Shown here in pieces: positions 59,200 through 64,000 of a DNA stretch of 64,000 bases. The translations under genes and the position numbers were made by a program. The notes below the pieces were generated by a model, which was given only the letters and a program-made list of their open reading frames with translations, did no database searches and had not been told where the DNA came from. The DNA comes from a bacterium (GTDB lineage Bacteria > Oederibacteriota > CAKKQC01): assembly GCA_919901855.1 (NCBI GenBank), contig CAKKQC010000010.1, forward strand, positions 1 through 64,000. The letters are read 5' to 3'. Each line of letters begins with the position of its first letter. Position 1 is the stretch's first letter.

Positions 59200-60166
59200 T
59201 CTCCGTGTCCGCCCGCGGCGCCTGCGCCGTTCCGAGGCCCGCCGCCGGCTGGTCCGCGAGACCGTCCTCACTCCGGACGATCTCGTCATGCCGTACTTCG
59301 TCATCCCCGGCCGCCGGCGCCGGGAGCCGGTTCCGTCGATGCCCGGCGTCGAGCGGCTCACGGTGGACGAACTAGTCCGCGAGGCCGCGGCGCTGTTCCG
59401 GCTCGGGGTGCCCGGCGTCATCCTGTTCGGCCTGCCGTCCCGCAAGGATGCGACCGGCAGCGAGGCGTGGTCCGGTTCCGGCGCCGTTCAGCAGGGCGTC
59501 CGGGCGCTCAAGCGGGCCGTGCCGGATCTCGTCGTCATGACCGACGTTTGCCTGTGCGAGTACACCCACCACGGCCACTGCGGCGTGTTCCACGGCGGCG
59601 AGGTGGACAACGACGCGACCCTGCCCCTGCTGGCAAAAGCCGCTCTGTCGCACGCCCGCGCGGGAGCGGATCTCGTGGCGCCGTCGGACATGATGGACGG
59701 GCGCGTGCGCGCGATCCGGCGGGCGCTGGACCGGGCCGGATTCGCGCGGACCGGCATCCTCGCCTACGCGGCCAAGTACGCGTCCGGTTTCTACGGGCCC
59801 TTCCGCGAGGCCGCGGGGTCCACGCCGCGCTCCGGGGACCGGCGGGGCTACCAAATGGACCCGCCCAACGCGCGCGAGGCGATGCGCGAGATCGCCCTCG
59901 ATCTCGAGGAGGGGGCGGACGCGGTCATGGTGAAACCCGCGCTCGCGTACATGGACGTGATCCGGATGGCGCGGGAACGGTTCGATGCGCCGCTCGCCGC
60001 CTACAACGTGAGCGGTGAGTACGCGATGGTGAAGGCCGCCGCCGCGCGGGGGTGGCTGGACGAGCGCCGGGTGGTCCTCGAGATCCTGACGGGGCTGAAG
60101 CGCGCCGGGGCCGACTTCATCCTCACTTACCACGCGAAGGACGCGGCACGGTGGCTGCGCGGGTGA
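59180..60166 (+). CDS. hemB: Porphobilinogen synthase (delta-aminolevulinate dehydratase)
   Basis: It condenses two 5-aminolevulinates to porphobilinogen. The 328-residue product keeps both active-site lysines: Lys199 in [14 protein letters not shown] and Lys252 (Schiff base) in [13 protein letters not shown]. The zinc cysteines are present in [17 protein letters not shown], so it is the Zn-dependent type. [14 protein letters not shown] is conserved. GGAGGAGACATG gives a close ribosome binding site within hemD. With hemA, C and D it covers most steps from glutamyl-tRNA to uroporphyrinogen III except HemL. Confidence 0.95.
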   Translation: MSPRLADLRVRPRRLRRSEARRRLVRETVLTPDDLVMPYFVIPGRRRREPVPSMPGVERLTVDELVREAAALFRLGVPGVILFGLPSRKDATGSEAWSGSGAVQQGVRALKRAVPDLVVMTDVCLCEYTHHGHCGVFHGGEVDNDATLPLLAKAALSHARAGADLVAPSDMMDGRVRAIRRALDRAGFARTGILAYAAKYASGFYGPFREAAGSTPRSGDRRGYQMDPPNAREAMREIALDLEEGADAVMVKPALAYMDVIRMARERFDAPLAAYNVSGEYAMVKAAAARGWLDERRVVLEILTGLKRAGADFILTYHAKDAARWLRG

Positions 60167-60831
60167 CGGCGAAGCGGCGTGGATTCGCCGTGCGATACAC
60201 CGATGCGGTCCAGCGGCGCCGGGACGAGTTGTGTTTCGGCGTCTGGGGGATCGGATTCCTCGTCGCCTGGGTCCGGATCTGGCGTGACCCCGATCCCGTG
60301 GGCGTATGGGATCGGTTCCCGCGTCTCTTCGCGGGGGAGTGGCGTCCCGAAACCCCGGTGGCCTGGATCTGCCTGCTGGCCGGCGTGGGATTCCGCGTCT
60401 GGGCGGCGGGGAACCTCGAGAAGAACCGGTTCGACCGGCCCAAAGGTCCGTACCGGATGGTCCGCCACCCCTTGTACCTAGGCACCCTCCTCGTCTCGCT
60501 GGCGTTCTTTCTCTCCATCGGCCTGCCCGTGACCGGGCTCCTGCTCTGGGTCGGCCTACTCGCCGGCGTCTTCCTGCCCGTGCTCCGCAAGGAAGAGCGC
60601 GAACTGGCGGGCTGGTTTCCCGGCCCGTACGGACGGTACCGACAGTTGGTGCCGGCGCTGGTCCCCGACCCGCGCGCGGTGCCCGCGGCCCTGGCGTCCG
60701 ACGTCTTCACGCTCGAGCGGGCGCGGCGGAACTTCGGACTGCGGGCGCTCTGGTTCCTTCTTCTGGTCCCCGCGCTCAACGTGGGACTGGAATGCTGGAT
60801 CTGGTACCGATGGCACTACCCCGCGGCCTGA
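60163..60831 (+). CDS. Membrane methyltransferase of the ICMT/PEMT type
   Basis: The 222-residue protein has about five membrane helices. The cofactor region shows [18 protein letters not shown] and, after the next helix pair, [20 protein letters not shown], the RHPxYxG plus EE(R)E signature of isoprenylcysteine carboxyl methyltransferases and phospholipid N-methyltransferases. The acceptor is unknown; a lipid or quinone-like small molecule is likelier than a prenylated protein in bacteria. GTG 60163 overlaps the hemB stop; the 3' end overlaps the next gene by 22 bases. Confidence 0.75.
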   Translation: MTAKRRGFAVRYTDAVQRRRDELCFGVWGIGFLVAWVRIWRDPDPVGVWDRFPRLFAGEWRPETPVAWICLLAGVGFRVWAAGNLEKNRFDRPKGPYRMVRHPLYLGTLLVSLAFFLSIGLPVTGLLLWVGLLAGVFLPVLRKEERELAGWFPGPYGRYRQLVPALVPDPRAVPAALASDVFTLERARRNFGLRALWFLLLVPALNVGLECWIWYRWHYPAA

Positions 60832-61853
60832 CATATGCCGTCCTGCTGACGGCTGTCCTCGCCACCGGGTGCAGTGGGATGCGGACGTATCCGAACGGGA
60901 TCAACCACTGCTACCTGTGCGCGGTCAAGATCGCGCGGCTGAACGGCTACCAGATCCGGGAGCAGGACTTTCACCCCAAGGCGGGCGACCTCGTCGCGGC
61001 CCGCAGCGTCCCGGACCCCAAGGAGACGAAGGTCTCGCGCGGCTTCTTCCGGAGGGCCTGGGAGGTTCTGTGGAACCTCTGGGAGCACGGCAAGTTCGAG
61101 CTCTGGGACGAGGACCTCGCGGCGGCCCGGGTGAAGACCGAGGAGCGGTTCACGGTGTCGTTCACGTCGCGCGTGAGCGGGCCGCTCGGCTGGCTGGGCG
61201 TGAGCCGTCCCCGCGAGACCCGGATCAAGGTCGAACTGGACGTCTCGGACTACGGCCGCGAGGACTGGGTGATGGCCCGGAAGAAGCTGAAACCCGCCGA
61301 CCACGAGCGCGTGTACAAGGAGATCAAGGACTGCCTCGCCTATGCCAGCCCCACGGCCTATCTCACGGCCACCAAGAAGGCTCGGGTCGCAGTCGAGACG
61401 GCTGCGTCACAGCCGACGGCCGTCTCAGCAGCCCTGGCGCAGCCGACGGCGCAGCCAGTCGCCGGGACTCCGCAGGCCTCCGCTATCGGGGCAACCACCA
61501 CAGTCGAGTCGGCGGCGTCTCCGTCATCGGCGACCGCGGCAGAGTCGTCGACTCCGAAGCCCCCGACGGCAACCTCGATGTCGGCCGAGGCGATCGCGTC
61601 ACTGCTGAGCCGGGGCCGGGGGAGCTACGACGCGGGGAAGTACGAAGAGGCGATCCCCCTTCTGGAGCAGGTGATCGCGGCGGATCCCGAGAGCGCGGAG
61701 GCGTTCGGGTATCTCGGCGCCGCCTACTACCAGCGCAAGCGGCTGGACGACGCGATCCGGGCCTACGAGGTCTACGTCAAACTCGTGCCGTCGGACACCC
61801 GCACGCAGGCGTTCCTCGGGGAGATCCGGAAGGAAAAGTCCCAGCCTAGGTGA
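60810..61853 (+). CDS. TPR-containing lipoprotein
   Basis: The 347-residue protein has a lipoprotein signal (AVLLTAVLATGC; lipid-bearing Cys near residue 21). A globular N-terminal domain of no known family follows (YLCAVKIARLNGYQIREQDF, FTVSFTSRVSGPLGWLGVSRPRET). Next comes a ~75-residue Ala/Ser/Thr/Pro linker whose codons are less GC-rich, and finally about two TPR units (YDAGKYEEAIPLLEQVIAADP, AEAFGYLGAAYYQRKRLDDAIRAYEVYVKLVP). It may be a periplasmic scaffold or BamD-like helper. ATG 60810 gives the better signal; ATG 60792 would add six residues. The 3' end overlaps the convergent PilZ gene by eight bases. Confidence 0.75.
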   Translation: MALPRGLTYAVLLTAVLATGCSGMRTYPNGINHCYLCAVKIARLNGYQIREQDFHPKAGDLVAARSVPDPKETKVSRGFFRRAWEVLWNLWEHGKFELWDEDLAAARVKTEERFTVSFTSRVSGPLGWLGVSRPRETRIKVELDVSDYGREDWVMARKKLKPADHERVYKEIKDCLAYASPTAYLTATKKARVAVETAASQPTAVSAALAQPTAQPVAGTPQASAIGATTTVESAASPSSATAAESSTPKPPTATSMSAEAIASLLSRGRGSYDAGKYEEAIPLLEQVIAADPESAEAFGYLGAAYYQRKRLDDAIRAYEVYVKLVPSDTRTQAFLGEIRKEKSQPR

Positions 61854-62259
61854 GGGGGGTCGGGCTGGTCTTCTTCGCGTAACCGACGAGGGATTCGATG
61901 TCCTCCCCGGTGCGGTCCCGGAAGGCGACGCCGGCGAGGAACCGGCCCAGGTTCTCCATGGCGTTGTGCCGCATCCACTGGATCTGGCCCTCGAACCGGA
62001 GTTCCGCCTGGGTCTCGGGATGGCGGAAGGCGAGCCGCAGAACGTCCCCGTCGCTGACCTCGCTGTCGAACGCGATCAGGAATCCGCCCCGGCTGATGTT
62101 CAGGGTCTCGATCCGAAACCGGTCCTGGCCCCGCAGGGCGGGGTCTCCGGAGGCCTGCTCGCGCGAGCGCCGGTAGAGGGGTTCCGCGGTTCCGATCACG
62201 TGCAGGGAATATCGGGCGTCATTCCGTCGTTCCGCATAGGAGGAATCGGTGTCGGGCAT
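61846..62259 (-). CDS. PilZ-domain cyclic-di-GMP receptor
   Basis: The 137-residue protein is a single PilZ domain. Both ligand motifs are present: RxxxR as RRNDAR near residue 11, and (D/N)xSxxG as NISRGGFLI near residue 54. LRLAFRHPETQAELRFEGQIQWMR completes the barrel. It should bind c-di-GMP and act through a partner protein, perhaps the type IV pilus or another motility machine. A GGDEF-EAL enzyme is encoded at 19038. A CRP/FNR-like palindrome overlaps its start codon. Confidence 0.85.
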   Translation of the reverse strand: MPDTDSSYAERRNDARYSLHVIGTAEPLYRRSREQASGDPALRGQDRFRIETLNISRGGFLIAFDSEVSDGDVLRLAFRHPETQAELRFEGQIQWMRHNAMENLGRFLAGVAFRDRTGEDIESLVGYAKKTSPTPLT

Positions 62260-62275
62260 GTGTTACCTGTCACAT
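62258..62275. promoter_or_regulatory. CRP/FNR-family-like operator
   Basis: TGTGT-TACCTG-TCACA (62259-62274), flanked by A and T, differs from the CRP core TGTGA-N6-TCACA at one base. It covers the PilZ start codon and lies 28 bases upstream of the -35 of the divergent FecR-domain gene. Confidence 0.45.
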
Positions 62276-62301
62276 CTTACCCCAGCCGGACCGCTCTATC
62301 C

Positions 62302-62330
62302 TTGACAGGCGGCCCGGGGGGGACGAAGAT
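62302..62330 (+). promoter_or_regulatory. Sigma-70-type promoter of the FecR-domain gene
   Basis: Perfect TTGACA (62302-62307), 17 bases, GAAGAT (62325-62330). The leader would be ~50 bases and include GGGAGGAG (62372-62379) before ATG 62387. Confidence 0.5.
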
Positions 62331-62386
62331 AGACCCGGGAACAGGATCGCCGTGCGGAGAGTTGCTTGTACGGGAGGAGAACATAC

Positions 62387-63871
62387 ATGAAAAAGGTACT
62401 CGTTCTTGCCATCATCGCCCTTGCGGCCGTCACGGTCGCCGGGAGCGTCTTTGCCGAAAGCCGGATCGTGGCGATGTCCGGCATCGTACGCGTCTCGCCG
62501 CCGGCCCAGCCCGGGAGCGAGACGTGGTCGCAGGCCGCGGTGGGGCAGCCCCTCGTCGCCGGAAGCCTCGTGATGACGGGCGAGAACAGCCGCGTTTCGA
62601 TCGAGGTCAGCCCGGGCAACACGGTCCGGCTCCGGGGCAACGCCAAGATCGTGATCGGAGGTCCCCAGGGCCGGACGACGCGGTTCAAGCTGCTGTCGGG
62701 AGTCCTGCGCGGGGCGTTCAACCGGCTCACGGGCGGGGAACGGTTCGAGGTCGAATTCTCCTCCATGAGCGCCGTCGCGTCCGTGAAGGGCACGACGTTC
62801 GAGGCCGAGGAGGGCTCCAACGGGGCGAGCATCCGCACGCTCTTCGGCGCGATCGAGATGGCCCTGAGCGGAGGCTCCCAGAGCATCCCGCAGGGTTGCG
62901 GCCTCTTCGTGACGCCGGGCGGCGTGATCCAGATCCGGCCGCTGACCGAGGGCGAGATCCAGGACGGGCTGGGCAAGGGCCAGGGCAACCGGCTGGATCT
63001 GCATGACTTCGTCCAGAACTCCCGGGACGCGGCCGCCGCGGACCAGGACATCATCGTCCAGATCCGGGAGGACGACTTCGCGGTCGGTCGGAGCCTCCGG
63101 GACGTGCACGGGAACCTGGCGCGGGTCGACCAGCGGCTGGTCCGCCCCACCCCCTACTCGATCGAGTTCGTTAACATCGTGAAGCGGGATTCCTACCGTT
63201 ACAACGGCAAGTTCTCGTACGCCGGCTCCCCGGGTCCCCGGTTCGACTACCTCATGGGCCGGATCGACTTCAACATGGGGCTCCCGGACAAGGTCGTGGC
63301 TTGGCCCGGGTTCTTCATGGACAACAAGGACACGCTCAAGGCGACGCACGCCTTCGTGGAGCTCGCCAACGGCCGCCTCGGGCACGCCACCCTGGTCGTC
63401 CGGCGGGACACGAACTTCGGGGACAACGAAGGGGACGCTTTCAAGCTCAACGGCCTCCCCTTGATCGTGGACGGCGACGCCCCGACCACGGACGCCGACG
63501 GGCACGAGGCCGGCGACCTCTGGGCAACGACGGTCATGACGGCCTACGGCGACACGAACGCCAACGGGATCCTGGACCTGGGCGAGAAGACCCTGGCGAA
63601 CCGGGTGGACCTCCGGATGGAGGCCTATGTGCTCAACGCGACCGGCAAAGTCCTGAATGTGGGCGACTTCACCGGGAACGCGCTCAACGATCCGTTCGGA
63701 TTCGCGAAGACGGTGGCCATGGAGAGCATCCTGTCGTTCGCGGATTACCGGCCGGCGGGCACCGCCGTGGCGGCGGGGAACAACATCGACCTGATCGTCA
63801 TCCCGGACCTCGTGATCGCGATCGCCGAGAGGTTCGGACCGAGCCTGGCGACGGTCGACACCGGCAACTGA
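62387..63871 (+). CDS. Secreted FecR-domain protein
   Basis: The 494-residue protein has a signal peptide (MKKVLVLAIIALAAVTVAGSVFA). A FecR-like domain follows: VRVSPPAQPGSETWSQAAVGQPLVAGSLVMTGENSRVSIEVSPGNTVRLRGNAKI, then SGVLRGAFNRLTGGERFEVEFSSMSAVASVKGTTFEAE. This is the stand-alone type found in secreted proteins, not the TonB anti-sigma factor, since there is no inner-membrane helix before it. The C-terminal ~250 residues contain Asp/Asn-rich loops (DGDAPTTDADGHEAGD, YGDTNANGILDLGEKT), the latter like dockerin/EF-hand calcium loops. Function unknown; a cell-surface or extracellular binding protein is likely. ATG 62387 has a strong ribosome binding site. Confidence 0.78.
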   Translation: MKKVLVLAIIALAAVTVAGSVFAESRIVAMSGIVRVSPPAQPGSETWSQAAVGQPLVAGSLVMTGENSRVSIEVSPGNTVRLRGNAKIVIGGPQGRTTRFKLLSGVLRGAFNRLTGGERFEVEFSSMSAVASVKGTTFEAEEGSNGASIRTLFGAIEMALSGGSQSIPQGCGLFVTPGGVIQIRPLTEGEIQDGLGKGQGNRLDLHDFVQNSRDAAAADQDIIVQIREDDFAVGRSLRDVHGNLARVDQRLVRPTPYSIEFVNIVKRDSYRYNGKFSYAGSPGPRFDYLMGRIDFNMGLPDKVVAWPGFFMDNKDTLKATHAFVELANGRLGHATLVVRRDTNFGDNEGDAFKLNGLPLIVDGDAPTTDADGHEAGDLWATTVMTAYGDTNANGILDLGEKTLANRVDLRMEAYVLNATGKVLNVGDFTGNALNDPFGFAKTVAMESILSFADYRPAGTAVAAGNNIDLIVIPDLVIAIAERFGPSLATVDTGN

Positions 63872-63887
63872 TCCCGGAGGCCCTGAG

Positions 63888-64000
63888 ATGAACCACGTGA
63901 TTCGAGCGCTATCCCTGTGTTTCGCGGTCGTCTGGGCGTCCGCGGCTCCCGCGTCGATCAAGAACGAGCTGATCCGGATCGGCGAGGCTGTCCTCACGAA
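63888..64000 (+). CDS. Start of an exported protein, cut by window edge
   Basis: From ATG 63888 the 37 visible codons encode a signal peptide (NHVIRALSLCFAVVWASAAPA) and the start of a mature chain (SIKNELIRIGEAVLT). CGGAGG lies ten bases upstream. It begins 16 bases after the FecR-domain gene and is probably co-transcribed with it. The family cannot be told. Confidence 0.7.
   Translation, partial: MNHVIRALSLCFAVVWASAAPASIKNELIRIGEAVLT

Noticed and set aside
61394-61590. Palindrome-rich DNA in the lipoprotein linker as another mobile palindromic element
   Set aside because: It encodes a Pro/Ala/Ser/Thr linker; the stems (e.g. GAGACGGC/GCCGTCTC) are imperfectly arranged and low-complexity repeats explain them as well.
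1-64000. CRISPR arrays, rRNA genes, prophage or complete insertion sequences
   Set aside because: No regularly spaced direct repeats, no rRNA-like sequence and no transposase, integrase or phage structural gene were seen.

Overview
The window is a GC-rich bacterial chromosome segment (I estimate close to 70% G+C; not counted). It carries about fifty genes, packed with few gaps and many overlapping stop/start codons. Housekeeping genes (holA, rpsT, murJ, asd, thrS, nfo, rmuC, hem genes, tRNA-Glu) are all bacterial. A Gram-negative cell plan is suggested by a PorV-like outer-membrane barrel, a System II cytochrome c maturation set, a type IV pilin, and secreted proteins ending in FlgD/T9SS-like C-terminal domains. 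The pilin and the mix of genes remind me of high-GC Elusimicrobiota-type environmental genomes, but I cannot place it firmly from sequence alone.

Layout. 1-7955: the 3' part of a giant secreted protein of at least 22 Ig-like repeats. 8060-10925: a secreted protein, DNA polymerase III delta (holA) and a membrane-anchored hydrolase, with several short perfect palindromes, one of them inside holA. 10858-13139 (minus): a YfhO-like membrane protein and ribosomal protein S20. 13295-16556: a type IV pilin, divergent from a histidine kinase and an NtrC-type regulator (PilS/PilR-like), with a near-perfect sigma-54 promoter in front of the pilin. Then murJ, a small alkyltransferase, a 7Fe ferredoxin and a PAS-GGDEF-EAL protein.

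21262-34262 is an envelope region. It holds a GT39/ArnT-like membrane glycosyltransferase, two paralogous membrane-plus-TPR proteins, a BNR propeller, and three genes matching the bacterial ceramide route: a serine palmitoyltransferase-type enzyme, a GNAT-type acyltransferase and an epimerase/dehydratase-type reductase. 34325-40065 holds rmuC, tRNA-Glu(CTC), a methyltransferase, asd, thrS (no TGS domain) and nfo. 40078-46934 holds a secreted beta-helix protein, an exported TldD/TldE-like pair and an MFS transporter. 46935-50337 looks like an accessory patch with looser codon use: a propeller protein with a sorting-type C-terminus, a PorV-like barrel and a small antitoxin/toxin cassette. 50338-51615 is an enolase-superfamily enzyme.

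51690-61853 is one long run for haem and cytochrome c: resB, ccsA, an SGNH hydrolase, a second ccsA/hemX, hemA, hemC, hemD, hemB, an ICMT-like methyltransferase and a TPR lipoprotein. The window closes with a minus-strand PilZ protein, a secreted FecR-domain protein and the start of another exported protein. Many genes that head a transcription unit have a TANNNT box only 5-10 bases before the start codon and no Shine-Dalgarno, so leaderless or very short-leader mRNAs seem common. No CRISPR array, rRNA or intact insertion sequence was seen, and no gene-free stretch exceeds 300 bases.
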